Assembly: GCA_030620045.1 (NCBI GenBank)
Contig: JAUXAD010000007.1
Location: 1 to 32,253 of the forward strand
Length of the DNA: 32,253 nt
Reading direction: 5' to 3'
From: an archaeon
GTDB taxonomy: Archaea; Nanobdellota; Nanobdellia; Pacearchaeales; GW2011-AR1
The stretch's first letter is position 1. The number at the start of each line of letters is the position of its first letter. A program made the position numbers and the translations under genes. This document shows positions 7,711 through 17,352 of the stretch, in pieces. Below the pieces are notes generated by a model, which saw only the letters and a list, made by a program, of their open reading frames with translations, was not told where the DNA came from and did not search any database.

Positions 7711-8567
7711 AAACAAAACTTGTAAGCATAATAATTCCCACTCGCAATCGTGCCTTGCTTCTAAGAAGAGCAATAAATAGTATTTTAAAACAAACATTTC
7801 AAGATTTTGAGGTAATAGTTGTTGATGATTCTTCAACAGATAATACAAAAGAGATCATCAAGTTCAAAGATAAAAGAATAAGATATTTTCTAAAGAAAAG
7901 AAAGCCACACAATCCAGCATCAACCAGGAATGATGGCATAAAAAAAGCAAAAGGAGAATATGTTGCATTTTTAGATGATGATGATGAATGGTTGCCTGAA
8001 AAATTAGAGAAACAAATGAAGGTTTTTTCAGGAAATAAAAATATCATAGTGGTTCATTCAAATTATTATCTGATAAAAGATGATGGTGTTTTTAAGAAAG
8101 GTTATAAACTTAAATTAGAAGGAAATGTTAGCTTAAAAGATTTTGTTTATAAAGGGATAACTCCTTCAACTGCAATAATTAAAAAGAAATATCTTAAAAA
8201 AGAATTATTTGATGAGAATTTAAATTGTGCCGAAGACAGGGAATTATTTATAAGGATTTCAAAATATGGCGAAATCGCTTTTTGTTCAGAATTTTTAGTA
8301 AATGTATATAAGCATAAAAAAAACACAACATTAAACTTAAAAAACAAGATAGAATCAGAAGAATATTTTATTAAAAAATATTTGAAAGAACTTACAGAAC
8401 AAAAATTGTTATGGATATATTTTTACAGATTAGGCTCACTAAATATATCAAATAAAGAATTTAAAAAAGCAAGAACTTATTTTTCAAGGACAATCAAGCT
8501 TAGACCCTTATTTTTTAGGGCTTATCCTTATTATGTTTTTGCAGCGTCATTAAAAATTAGAAAATGA
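7707..8567 (+). CDS. Family 2 glycosyltransferase
   Basis: LVSIIIPTRNRALLLRRAINSILKQTFQDFEVIVVDDSSTDNT...GEYVAFLDDDDEWLPEKL. Confidence 0.93.
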   Translation: MKTKLVSIIIPTRNRALLLRRAINSILKQTFQDFEVIVVDDSSTDNTKEIIKFKDKRIRYFLKKRKPHNPASTRNDGIKKAKGEYVAFLDDDDEWLPEKLEKQMKVFSGNKNIIVVHSNYYLIKDDGVFKKGYKLKLEGNVSLKDFVYKGITPSTAIIKKKYLKKELFDENLNCAEDRELFIRISKYGEIAFCSEFLVNVYKHKKNTTLNLKNKIESEEYFIKKYLKELTEQKLLWIYFYRLGSLNISNKEFKKARTYFSRTIKLRPLFFRAYPYYVFAASLKIRK

Positions 8568-8809
8568 AAATCGTAGAAGTTGAATGGATTGATGCACATT
8601 CAAGCATGGATGCTATGACTATTTCAGACTTGGAAAAGCAGAAACCATTTTTAACTAAAAGTTGTGGTTACTTAATTAAAGAAGATGAAGAAAAAATTAT
8701 CCTAGGCTTCATGCTGTTCGGCTTCAATATTAATGATGAACCATTATTAAAACATTATCAAGTAATTCCAAAAGGAATGGTAAAGAAAATTAAGGTAATT
8801 AGAGAATGA
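8564..8809 (+). CDS. Hypothetical protein (81 aa)
   Basis: Intact ORF with ATGA overlaps on both sides. Confidence 0.65.
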   Translation: MKIVEVEWIDAHSSMDAMTISDLEKQKPFLTKSCGYLIKEDEEKIILGFMLFGFNINDEPLLKHYQVIPKGMVKKIKVIRE

Positions 8810-9066
8810 AACTAGGAGAACCAATAAAAGAAAGAATTGAAAATTGTATTTGTGGAAATGGGAATGTTCATACAAGAGAGTGCAAGAACCATAGAAGGAA
8901 AAAATATCAATTAGAACGACAGAAAATAGTTAGAAAAGAAAAGAGAGCAAAGCATATTTGTATCTATGGCGGATGCAAAGAAAAAATAAAACCCATTCCA
9001 GTCTATCCCCAATATTGTCGTAAGCATAAACCAAAAAAACAAAAGGAGATGGAGAAAAATAAATGA
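8806..9066 (+). CDS. Cys-rich small protein (86 aa)
   Basis: Overlapping starts/stops; CICGNGNVHTRECKNH and CIYGGCKEK...YCRKH. Confidence 0.65.
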   Translation: MKLGEPIKERIENCICGNGNVHTRECKNHRRKKYQLERQKIVRKEKRAKHICIYGGCKEKIKPIPVYPQYCRKHKPKKQKEMEKNK

Positions 9067-9287
9067 CAACTAAAACATCAGCTTTAGAGAGAGAACTCAT
9101 AAGAAATGGATTAGAATTAGTCGCAGAGTTCAAAGGTTTTCAAATCTGGGCGAAAGGAGACAGACGAGCCTTATATGATTTAACCGAGAGAAAAGTTTGC
9201 TTGACTTACACCGAGAATGATGATATTTGTGAATACATAAATGAATGCGAGAAAATAAAAAATGACCGCCACAATATTAAAATTTGA
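9063..9287 (+). CDS. Hypothetical protein (74 aa)
   Basis: Operon ORF, ATGA overlap. Confidence 0.6.
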   Translation: MTTKTSALERELIRNGLELVAEFKGFQIWAKGDRRALYDLTERKVCLTYTENDDICEYINECEKIKNDRHNIKI

Positions 9288-9675
9288 TGCAGCATATAGA
9301 AGAGTAATAGATAAATTAATATCTAACGGATTTAAAGTAAAAGATACTTTGTTGATTAATAAAGATAGATATTGTATTGTTTTAGGCAAACCCAAGAATA
9401 TTCTAATCACTTTTAAAAAAGAACTATTCCATAATTTTGGATCAATGTTCATAGATGAACATTCAGATGAAGAAGGCGACACTATTAATTGTTTAGACCT
9501 AAGAATTTCCTTAAGATATAAAGTAAAAGAGATCTACTTAGTTAATCCAAAAGGAATTGTTTACAAGATCCCTTTCATGGATTTTTTAGAGAAAAGTTTC
9601 AGGTGGGTTAATCGTGAAGGGAAAGAAGTAAGATCTGTTTCATTCAATGAATATAAAAAAGCATTTGAGGTTTAA
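9262..9675 (+). CDS. Hypothetical protein (137 aa)
   Basis: Intact ORF following 9063..9287. Confidence 0.65.
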   Translation: MTATILKFDAAYRRVIDKLISNGFKVKDTLLINKDRYCIVLGKPKNILITFKKELFHNFGSMFIDEHSDEEGDTINCLDLRISLRYKVKEIYLVNPKGIVYKIPFMDFLEKSFRWVNREGKEVRSVSFNEYKKAFEV

Positions 9676-9710
9676 AAAATATTTAATTAAATTATAAGGA
9701 GGACAAAAAC

Positions 9711-9866
9711 ATGACAGAAACTTATGAAGTTGACATTAAGTGTAAGAATTGTGGAGATTCTGCGGAAACAGAAATTCCAAAAGGAACTACTATTGAAGAC
9801 TTTGGAAAAAACAAAAAACCAACATGTGAAAATTGTGGTTGTGAAACAATCCGAACAAAAGAATAG
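9711..9866 (+). CDS. Small Zn-ribbon protein (51 aa)
   Basis: MTETYEVDIKCKNCGDSAETEIPKGTTIEDFGKNKKPTCENCGCETIRTKE, two CxxC pairs; AAGGAGG upstream. Confidence 0.75.
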   Translation: MTETYEVDIKCKNCGDSAETEIPKGTTIEDFGKNKKPTCENCGCETIRTKE

Positions 9867-9900
9867 TTAAATTTTTAAGGATGTAATCCTTTAACAAAGC

Positions 9901-10737
9901 ATGGAAAAAAGGGGATTATATCTATTTTTTATTGTAACATTATTTTTAATTCTAATTCCATTAGTAAATTCACAGCAACCAATTCAAACCCAAATAAATG
10001 TGAATACAGAAATAGGTTTAGATATTGTTTTTCCAAAAATTAATCCTTTAAAATTAAATGAGGATTTTAATTTTAATATCCAAGTTTATAACCGTAGCAA
10101 TAGTATAGAATTAAATAATATAACTACAAATTGTTCGTTCCATCTGATTAATTCTTCTGGACATCATATTTTCATAAGTGATCCCTTACCATATAATAAC
10201 GACCATGATCATTGGGAAGTAAATGTTAAAAGCGGAAATTTTTCTCAAAGTGGGAGGATGTCTTATTTAGTAGATTGCGTTCATTCAAGTCTTTCAAGTG
10301 GGTTTGCCTCATCAGATTTTGAAGTAACAATAACAGGAGATGCACTTGAAACTTCTAATTCTATAGTTTATCTTATATTAAGCATCAATGCATTGTTTCT
10401 CTTTTTACTCTGCCTTTTTGGGGGGATTGCCTTGCCATTTAAAAGCGAGAGAAATGATGAAGGAAAGATTGTTGCTGTGCAAAAATTAAAATATTTTAAA
10501 GTAGGTCTCATTTTTTTATCTTATGTCTTATTCGTATGGTTGTTAAATCTTCTTTTCGCTCTATCTAACAATTTCTCCATCATAAGTCAATATACTGCCT
10601 TCTTTGAAATAATCTTTGTAGTAGTGAACGCTTTTAGTTTCCCATTATTTGTTCTCATGCTTATCATAATGAGTATTTTGGCATGGAAGGATCTCAAATT
10701 AAAAAAATTATTATTAAAGGGAATAAACCCAGATTAA
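9901..10737 (+). CDS. Secreted/membrane protein, candidate virion component
   Basis: N-terminal signal peptide, beta-rich N-glycosylation-like ectodomain, several C-terminal TM segments. Confidence 0.75.
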   Translation: MEKRGLYLFFIVTLFLILIPLVNSQQPIQTQINVNTEIGLDIVFPKINPLKLNEDFNFNIQVYNRSNSIELNNITTNCSFHLINSSGHHIFISDPLPYNNDHDHWEVNVKSGNFSQSGRMSYLVDCVHSSLSSGFASSDFEVTITGDALETSNSIVYLILSINALFLFLLCLFGGIALPFKSERNDEGKIVAVQKLKYFKVGLIFLSYVLFVWLLNLLFALSNNFSIISQYTAFFEIIFVVVNAFSFPLFVLMLIIMSILAWKDLKLKKLLLKGINPD

Positions 10738-10738
10738 G

Positions 10739-10951
10739 ATGGAAGATGAAACTATAAGAGTTAGCACAAGATTCAATAAAGAAATAGAAGACATCAAAGA
10801 AAAAAGAAAAGAAGCAGGGATAGATAAAAAAAGAATTTCAAGCAGAGCCTTAACATCCTTAATTCCAAGACATAAACTTTGGAAGAAAATAAAAGAAGAA
10901 ATGATTGAGTATAAATTTAAAAACAATACAAATTTTGAAAATGAAAACTAA
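10739..10951 (+). CDS. Small charged protein, possible RHH-like
   Basis: MEDETIRVSTRFNKEIEDIKEKRKEAG. Confidence 0.6.
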   Translation: MEDETIRVSTRFNKEIEDIKEKRKEAGIDKKRISSRALTSLIPRHKLWKKIKEEMIEYKFKNNTNFENEN

Positions 10952-11486
10952 AAAAGGAGTAGCAACAGCGAACATTTTCCCATTTATAATACTAGCTTTC
11001 ATAGCTATTCTTGTCTTCGGAATTTTCCTATATACTTATAATGCAATAACTAATAGCTTTTTAAATTCTGGAGTTGAAATGGCTGGACAAGTAAACCTTA
11101 CAAATGCAACACAAAATACAATGGGAAAAATAAATACAGCCATGTTAAATCAAGCGAATCTAATTTCCATCATTTTCTTATTCGCTATAGTATTCGCCAT
11201 GTTTATTATCGCTTACTTAACTAGAGATAAATCTCCAGCCATCTTCTTTGTATTGGATTTACTCATCATAATCTTTGCTTACATTTTAGCTGTCTATATC
11301 TCAAACTCTTATGAAACAATATTAAACAGCATACCGTTCCAATCAATTTTCATTAGTAATCTTAATTTAGCTACCACATTCCTTTTGCAGCTACCAAAAA
11401 TTACTGTAATAGTCGGTGTCATTACAATGATTATATCATATTCAGCAATTCCAAAAACAAAAGAGGAAGAGGTTGCTGGTTATTGA
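10941..11486 (+). CDS. Multi-TM membrane protein
   Basis: Several hydrophobic helices; start taken at 10941 overlapping the previous ORF. Confidence 0.7.
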   Translation: MKTKKGVATANIFPFIILAFIAILVFGIFLYTYNAITNSFLNSGVEMAGQVNLTNATQNTMGKINTAMLNQANLISIIFLFAIVFAMFIIAYLTRDKSPAIFFVLDLLIIIFAYILAVYISNSYETILNSIPFQSIFISNLNLATTFLLQLPKITVIVGVITMIISYSAIPKTKEEEVAGY

Positions 11487-11487
11487 A

Positions 11488-14400
11488 ATGAAAAAAATAT
11501 TATTATTTATATTTTGTGTGATTCTTTTAGTCGGAACTATTTCTGCTTTTAATGTAAAGAAATTTGATGATATAATTGGAGATTATGGGAAAGTAACTAT
11601 TAAAGAAAGAAAGTGGTATGATCCTTTTGGGTGGGTATTTGAAAAGATTATTATAGAAAAGGAAATAGTTGAACACACTCCAAAATGTTTAGTTAATTGT
11701 TATTCAGAGGGTGTTTCCACTTTGTATAGAAATATGTCTTTATTTGATAGGTTTGAGTTTAAAAATAGAAAAGGTGAAGATATTTCTATTAATTATAATA
11801 TTTTTATAAAACAAAATGTAACTAACATACAAAAAATTACTTCAAATAAAAATAATAAGACCATAACAAAAAAGACAATAAAGATTGTAGAAGAAAAATG
11901 GATTGAATATAATTATGAAGTTTTAAATGCTGGGAGTTATGAATGGCGAATTGAAGGTAAGAAAGACCCAAATGAAGATGTTGATTGGATTGGAACAACA
12001 AATGGAATACGATTAACTGATTGGGCTTGGTGGGAAGCTTTTGAGGGAAGATTTGAAATTTTCAACACGACAGGAATACAATATTGGACAGTACCAGATA
12101 GTGTTACAAACATTTCACTCCTTGTAGTAGCTGGAGGAGGTGCGAACCTTGAAGGAAATAGAGGTGGAGGAGGAGCAGGCGGTGTTTATTTTAATAATAG
12201 TTATTCAATAACGCCTTTAGATAACATTACAGTAGTAGTTGGTAATGGTATGACCTTGAATATAGGAACTAACGGAGGAAATTCAAGTTTTGAGGGAGTA
12301 ATAACAATAGGAGGAGGAGCAGGTGGCAATGCAGGGAATAATGGTCTTCCTGGTGGTTCTGGAGGCGGTGGCGGAGAAAATAAAGTTGGTGGTGTTGCTC
12401 TACAGCCTTCTTCTGCTTCTGGAGGATATGGTTATGCTGGTGGTGATGGTTATAGTGTTGGTTATGTTTCTGGAGGTGGAGGAGGAGCAGGTGAAGTAGG
12501 AAAAGATGGTTATTCAGAACATTCTGGAGATGGTGGTGATGGAATAATTATATTCGGAGAATGTTGGGCTGGAGGTGGAGGTGCAGGAAGTCACGATGAT
12601 TATAGAGGTTTAGGAAACACAACATGTGGAGGAGGAGCAGGAACGCAGTCAGGAAACAGAGGTGCTCTCGCAGGTATTAACGGAAGTGCCAATACAGGTG
12701 GCGGAGGACTAAATGGAGGTTCAGGAATTGTTGTTGTAAGATACTTTCTTGGCGAACCAAGTGTAAGTCTCAATTTTCCAATAAATACCTATAATTCAAC
12801 TTCTCTAGATATAACTTTTAATGGAACTGTAACTTCTCCAATAGGAGTTATAAATGTTTCATTAGTAATTGATGGTTCTTATATTGAGACAAATAGTTCT
12901 GGAATAAATGATACCCATTATTATTTTACAAAATCATTATCAGAGAGATTATATAATTGGACTTATGAAGCTTGTAATATTGTCGGTTGCATAAATGCTA
13001 CTACAAGAACATTTAGTATTGATGTAACAGCCCCTTTCTTAAATTTAACTGCCCCTTCTGGATTAATAGGTTTAGCTACTCCAACCATAAACGAAACCTT
13101 ATACTGGAATGTCTCTGACGATCATTTAGATTCTTGTTGGTTTAATTACAATTCAACAAATACTACTGTAACTTGTGCCGACAATACAACAACATTTTCA
13201 TTAACATCCCAAAGGAATTTAACATTCTACGCAAATGATACTCTCGGGCATTTGGCTTCCAACTTCACAACATGGAGTTATAAAGTATTTTTTAATGAGG
13301 AATCATTTAATAATGAGACGATAGAAGGAACTACGGAAATTTTTATATTAAATGTAACTATCGGGGGAGGAGTCCAGTTAGCAACCACAAATTTAAAATA
13401 TAATGATACTGATAATTTTGCTGCGTTATCCACAGATGCAGGGGGAAATAGAATATCAACAGTATCAAAAATAATTCCAGATGTAAATACAGAGACCAAT
13501 TTATCTTTCTACTGGTCTTTGACTTTGGATGATTCAACAAACATCAATACTTCAAGCAAGAACCAAACTGTAAAGAATTTAGCAATAGATGATTGTTCTG
13601 TCCACACCAATTTAATTTTTAATTATACTATAGTGAGTGAAGAAGCCCAAGAGGTTTTACCTAACACAACTTTAGAAATAGATATAAACATTTTCTCACT
13701 AGATAAATCTGTATCTATATTAAATTTTTCAACATTATATGATGATGAAAATCCAGCGACTGTTTGTTTAAATACAGACTTAACTAATAGCACAAACTAT
13801 TTATTAGATTCTATTGTAAGATACGAAGCAATAAATCATACAAATGAATATTATAATTTACAAAGTTTCACCTTAGAAAATTCCACAGTACCACAACACA
13901 TAACTTTATATGATTTACTAAGTGAAGATTCCACAGAATTTCAAATAACATTTAAAGATTCAGATTTCGCAGTAGTAGAAGATGCCTTAATACAAATTAA
14001 CAGGGAGTATGTCGCAGAAGGGGTGTTTAAAACAGTAGAGATCCCAAAAACAGATTCTAACGGACAGGCAGTAGGGCATCTAGTTGAAAAAGAAGTTATT
14101 TATAATATTATTGTAGTGAAAAATAGTGTGGTACTAGGCACATTTGATAATGTTGTTGCTTTCTGCCAGGATGCTTTTATTGGTAATTGTTTTATTACTC
14201 TAAATGCCCTAAAAGCAGGAACTATAGTCTTTGACTATGATGATGAAGTCGGCTTAGCCTTTGCTTTTTCCTATAATGAATCTTCAAGACTTTTACAATT
14301 TCCATTCACTACATTAGACGGAAGCGTTAAAGATGTATCTTTATTAGCAACAAAATTAGATCAATTAGGGAATACGACAGCGTGTACCGAATCATTAACA

Positions 14401-14748
14401 ACCTCTTCTGGAACACTATCTTGTTCAGTTCCTGATTCTATAGGAAATGAAACCATAATTGTAGAAATATTTGTTGAAGGAGATTTAAAAATCACAAATT
14501 ATATCCAGACAGGAACTCCTTTTGACCTTGGAGATGTTGGATATTTCTTAATGTTCTTCTTAGTATTATCCTTGGCTTTAATGATGACACAGTCTAAGAT
14601 AGCAGTTATTTTAGGTGTGGTTCTTGGTTTTATTTCATCTATCTTATTATCTTTTATGAAGGGAGGAATACTAGGATATGGAAGTTCTATCATATGGTTA
14701 GTAATCATGGCAGTAATATTAATTTGGAGATTAAATAAAGAAGGTTAA
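11488..14748 (+). CDS. Large glycine-rich, Ig-like membrane glycoprotein (spike/adhesin candidate)
   Basis: Signal peptide, GGGGAGGVYF... glycine-rich domain, Ig-like Ser/Thr/Asn-rich repeats, two C-terminal TM helices. Confidence 0.85.
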   Translation: MKKILLFIFCVILLVGTISAFNVKKFDDIIGDYGKVTIKERKWYDPFGWVFEKIIIEKEIVEHTPKCLVNCYSEGVSTLYRNMSLFDRFEFKNRKGEDISINYNIFIKQNVTNIQKITSNKNNKTITKKTIKIVEEKWIEYNYEVLNAGSYEWRIEGKKDPNEDVDWIGTTNGIRLTDWAWWEAFEGRFEIFNTTGIQYWTVPDSVTNISLLVVAGGGANLEGNRGGGGAGGVYFNNSYSITPLDNITVVVGNGMTLNIGTNGGNSSFEGVITIGGGAGGNAGNNGLPGGSGGGGGENKVGGVALQPSSASGGYGYAGGDGYSVGYVSGGGGGAGEVGKDGYSEHSGDGGDGIIIFGECWAGGGGAGSHDDYRGLGNTTCGGGAGTQSGNRGALAGINGSANTGGGGLNGGSGIVVVRYFLGEPSVSLNFPINTYNSTSLDITFNGTVTSPIGVINVSLVIDGSYIETNSSGINDTHYYFTKSLSERLYNWTYEACNIVGCINATTRTFSIDVTAPFLNLTAPSGLIGLATPTINETLYWNVSDDHLDSCWFNYNSTNTTVTCADNTTTFSLTSQRNLTFYANDTLGHLASNFTTWSYKVFFNEESFNNETIEGTTEIFILNVTIGGGVQLATTNLKYNDTDNFAALSTDAGGNRISTVSKIIPDVNTETNLSFYWSLTLDDSTNINTSSKNQTVKNLAIDDCSVHTNLIFNYTIVSEEAQEVLPNTTLEIDINIFSLDKSVSILNFSTLYDDENPATVCLNTDLTNSTNYLLDSIVRYEAINHTNEYYNLQSFTLENSTVPQHITLYDLLSEDSTEFQITFKDSDFAVVEDALIQINREYVAEGVFKTVEIPKTDSNGQAVGHLVEKEVIYNIIVVKNSVVLGTFDNVVAFCQDAFIGNCFITLNALKAGTIVFDYDDEVGLAFAFSYNESSRLLQFPFTTLDGSVKDVSLLATKLDQLGNTTACTESLTTSSGTLSCSVPDSIGNETIIVEIFVEGDLKITNYIQTGTPFDLGDVGYFLMFFLVLSLALMMTQSKIAVILGVVLGFISSILLSFMKGGILGYGSSIIWLVIMAVILIWRLNKEG

Positions 14749-14756
14749 ACATAAAA

Positions 14757-15188
14757 ATGGCATCATCATTTCAAGAAACATTTGTAATTTTCGCACTAAT
14801 AGGACTTTTCGTATATGCTTCCATTTCTTTTATAGTTGTTACACAACGAGCAAACAATGTTGATCTAACGATATTAGAGAATGAAGCTATTAATAGAACC
14901 TTTACTAGATTAGAGACTAATTTAAGTGAGTTCAGGACACAGACTCAAGGACAAAAGGAAACCTTTGAATCGGAAATTCCAGAGCGTGGTTTTGGATCTT
15001 TACTTATATTTTCCATTGTATCTATAGGGCAGAAATTTACTGGGATGATAGTTGGCGTATATAATATTTTTATCGTACTCCCATCAGCAGTTTTAGGCAT
15101 CCCAAAAATTGTTATGAGTGTATTAAGTGCAATCCTCTTAGTTACTCTCGTCTTATTAGTATGGAGTGTTTATAGGACAGGAAGATAA
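14757..15188 (+). CDS. Membrane protein, virion-associated candidate
   Basis: N- and C-terminal TM segments around a polar coiled region. Confidence 0.75.
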   Translation: MASSFQETFVIFALIGLFVYASISFIVVTQRANNVDLTILENEAINRTFTRLETNLSEFRTQTQGQKETFESEIPERGFGSLLIFSIVSIGQKFTGMIVGVYNIFIVLPSAVLGIPKIVMSVLSAILLVTLVLLVWSVYRTGR

Positions 15189-15230
15189 AATGTTTAAGAT
15201 TAATCAAATAAAAGAATACAAACAGTTCAA

Positions 15231-15545
15231 ATGACATACACGCAACTAGAAGAGATACCATCATTGACCCTAGGGGAATTTTTAAAGTTTCCTAGTTTAG
15301 ACACCCCTATGTTTTATCCATTGTTGCTATTCGCAATCTTTTTAGTTTTCACTTTTTCCACATTTTTTAGGGAAGTAAGAAGAATTGGCAAAGGTAATAT
15401 CCTGTCGTCATTGGCTGTTGCAGGATTTGTTACTACTGCAATAGCAACTATATGGAGTTTATTAGGAGTAATCCAAGTCCAAGTTGTGGTGTTGACATTC
15501 GTAATTTCTTTAGTATTCCAGGTTATATATCTTATAACAAAATAA
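15231..15545 (+). CDS. Membrane protein (multi-TM)
   Basis: Hydrophobic segments; operon position. Confidence 0.7.
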   Translation: MTYTQLEEIPSLTLGEFLKFPSLDTPMFYPLLLFAIFLVFTFSTFFREVRRIGKGNILSSLAVAGFVTTAIATIWSLLGVIQVQVVVLTFVISLVFQVIYLITK

Positions 15546-15574
15546 TACAGGGAAGGAGATAAATGCTCTTTTTG

Positions 15575-15615
15575 TTAACACACCTTAGAAATTTGTTAAC
15601 ATAGATTTATAAAAG
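15575..15615 (+). promoter_or_regulatory. Strong archaeal promoter candidate for coat-protein genes
   Basis: GTTAACA twice (15575, 15596) followed by TTTATAAAA (15607-15615). Confidence 0.55.
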
Positions 15616-15667
15616 AAAACCACTTTTAGAAAACATAAGGGAGGTAATATTAATTTAGATAATTTAA

Positions 15668-15976
15668 ATGGGTGCTGGAAAATCTTTAAAATCTGCTGAA
15701 ACAGTATTCTTAGCCTTACTTACAATAGGTTTAATGGGGCTTTTGTTCCTCATTATTTATGGAAACTTATCCACTAATTTGGGCTTCGCTGCTGATACAG
15801 CGGGTTACAACAACACAGAAGCAGTCATTGGTAATCTGACAGCTGGAGCGACTCAATTCTTCACTTTCTCTAGTGTGTGGTTTATCCTTACAGCAATAAC
15901 TATTTTAATAGGTATTGTTCTTGGTGTTATCGGACTGGTAAGGAAAGCAAGTGGGAGTGGCGGCTTCACAGATTAA
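15668..15976 (+). CDS. Candidate major coat protein 1 (two-TM, spindle-virus-like)
   Basis: MGAGKSLKSAETVFLALLTIGLMGLLFLIIYGN...VWFILTAITILIGIVLGVIGLVRKA; short, two hydrophobic helices, dedicated promoter. Confidence 0.6.
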   Translation: MGAGKSLKSAETVFLALLTIGLMGLLFLIIYGNLSTNLGFAADTAGYNNTEAVIGNLTAGATQFFTFSSVWFILTAITILIGIVLGVIGLVRKASGSGGFTD

Positions 15977-15985
15977 TAAGTTAAA

Positions 15986-16570
15986 ATGGGGGCTGAAAAA
16001 TCTTTAAAAGGAGCAGAAACAATATTTCTAGCTTTACTTATCATAGGTTTAATGGGTCTTTTATTCCTAATAATTTATGGTAACTTGTCTGGGAATCTTG
16101 GTTTCTCAAGAGATACAGCTTCATATCTTAATGAGTCAGGGGGATATTCTATCAATGATACGACATATACCTTGGCTAATGGGGCTTCTACTCCAGGATT
16201 TGTTAGTTTAAGTGTTAGTGCTGTATATAATTCTACTGATTGGGCTATAATTGGTGCTGCAAATTATACTGTTGATGCAACAGCAGGAACAATTACAGGA
16301 ACAGCATGGGGTGTAAGAACATATAATTACACTAATGTCAGCGTTTCTTATGCAGTTACATATAAGGCAACTTCGGAGAGAAATACAGATGCAGTTATTG
16401 GTAATCTGACAACTGGTGCAACCCAATTCTTTAGCTTCTCTAATGTATGGTTCATCCTTACAGCAATAACTATTTTAATAGGTATTGTTCTTGGTGTTAT
16501 AGGACTGGTAAGGAAAGCAGGAACTAGCGGAATGGGTGCTGGAAAGAGCAAATCCCAATTTGTGAGTTAA
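15986..16570 (+). CDS. Candidate major coat protein 2 with inserted beta-domain in loop
   Basis: Same two TM helices as 15668..15976, with about 90 extra residues between them. Confidence 0.6.
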   Translation: MGAEKSLKGAETIFLALLIIGLMGLLFLIIYGNLSGNLGFSRDTASYLNESGGYSINDTTYTLANGASTPGFVSLSVSAVYNSTDWAIIGAANYTVDATAGTITGTAWGVRTYNYTNVSVSYAVTYKATSERNTDAVIGNLTTGATQFFSFSNVWFILTAITILIGIVLGVIGLVRKAGTSGMGAGKSKSQFVS

Positions 16571-16607
16571 CTTTATTTTTCTTTTTCTTTTTCTTTTTTT
16601 TCTTTTT
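16571..16607 (+). terminator. Poly-T archaeal terminator after coat genes
   Basis: CTTTATTTTTCTTTTTCTTTTTCTTTTTTTTCTTTTT directly after the stop codon. Confidence 0.65.
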
Positions 16608-16633
16608 GTTAACATATGGATATATTTATAAAT
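16608..16633 (+). promoter_or_regulatory. Promoter for 16654 operon
   Basis: GTTAACA ... TTTATAAAT, same motif pair as at 15575-15615. Confidence 0.55.
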
Positions 16634-16653
16634 AACAAAATATTAATTATGTA

Positions 16654-17352
16654 ATGGGGATTGGAGAGGTATTATCAAAAGCAGGGATAAAACTGCCAGA
16701 AAGCATGTCTGGTAGTGGTCTAGGTAATGCTGTTTCAGCCATTATATTCTTCATAGTTCTTGCTTGTCTTGTTGGGGGAGTTGTTTATTATATTTCTAGC
16801 AGAAAGCAATACAGTAAAAAAATTCACATGTTTGAAGAGATTGCTGGAAGGGCTGTTCCTGTAGGTTTAGATACTGCAAAAGAAATCATTCTCCCAAACA
16901 CTTCTATTAGGGCGATATATCTTAGAAAAAGAAAAGTTTTTCTCCCAAGACCATCAATTCAAACAGGGAAAGGACATTACTGGTATTTTATAAGAAAAGA
17001 TGGCGAATGGAATAATATCGGATTGGAAAATTTAAATAAGAAATTAGATCAGTTGAAAATCCATTACGATCATACAGACATGAGAATGGCAAATGCCTCA
17101 TTAAAAAAACTTATTGAAAAGAATTATAAAAAGCTTAACTGGCTAAAAGAGTATGCTCCTTATATTGCTATTGGAATTTTAATTTTTATCCTGGCAATAA
17201 GTGCTTTCCTTATATTAAATCAGGCAAATAAAAATCTATCTGGATTAAATGCTGGAGTAGAACAAAATACAAAAGTACTTGAAGCATTGGAAAATATTTT
17301 AGTAAGCATGGATAATATATGTACTAGTAGCGGAATAAGGAGTGCTGGATAA
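16654..17352 (+). CDS. Membrane protein (232 aa)
   Basis: Two TM segments around a cytosolic domain. Confidence 0.75.
   Translation: MGIGEVLSKAGIKLPESMSGSGLGNAVSAIIFFIVLACLVGGVVYYISSRKQYSKKIHMFEEIAGRAVPVGLDTAKEIILPNTSIRAIYLRKRKVFLPRPSIQTGKGHYWYFIRKDGEWNNIGLENLNKKLDQLKIHYDHTDMRMANASLKKLIEKNYKKLNWLKEYAPYIAIGILIFILAISAFLILNQANKNLSGLNAGVEQNTKVLEALENILVSMDNICTSSGIRSAG

Noticed and set aside
12120-12760. Glycine codon repeats as a DNA-level repeat element
   Set aside because: GGA/GGT runs are explained by the glycine-rich protein domain; units are irregular at DNA level.
16208-16426. Cys-rich minus-strand ORF inside the coat gene
   Set aside because: Antisense to a well-supported coding insertion; composition (Cys/Ile/Ser) is an artefact of the reverse frame.
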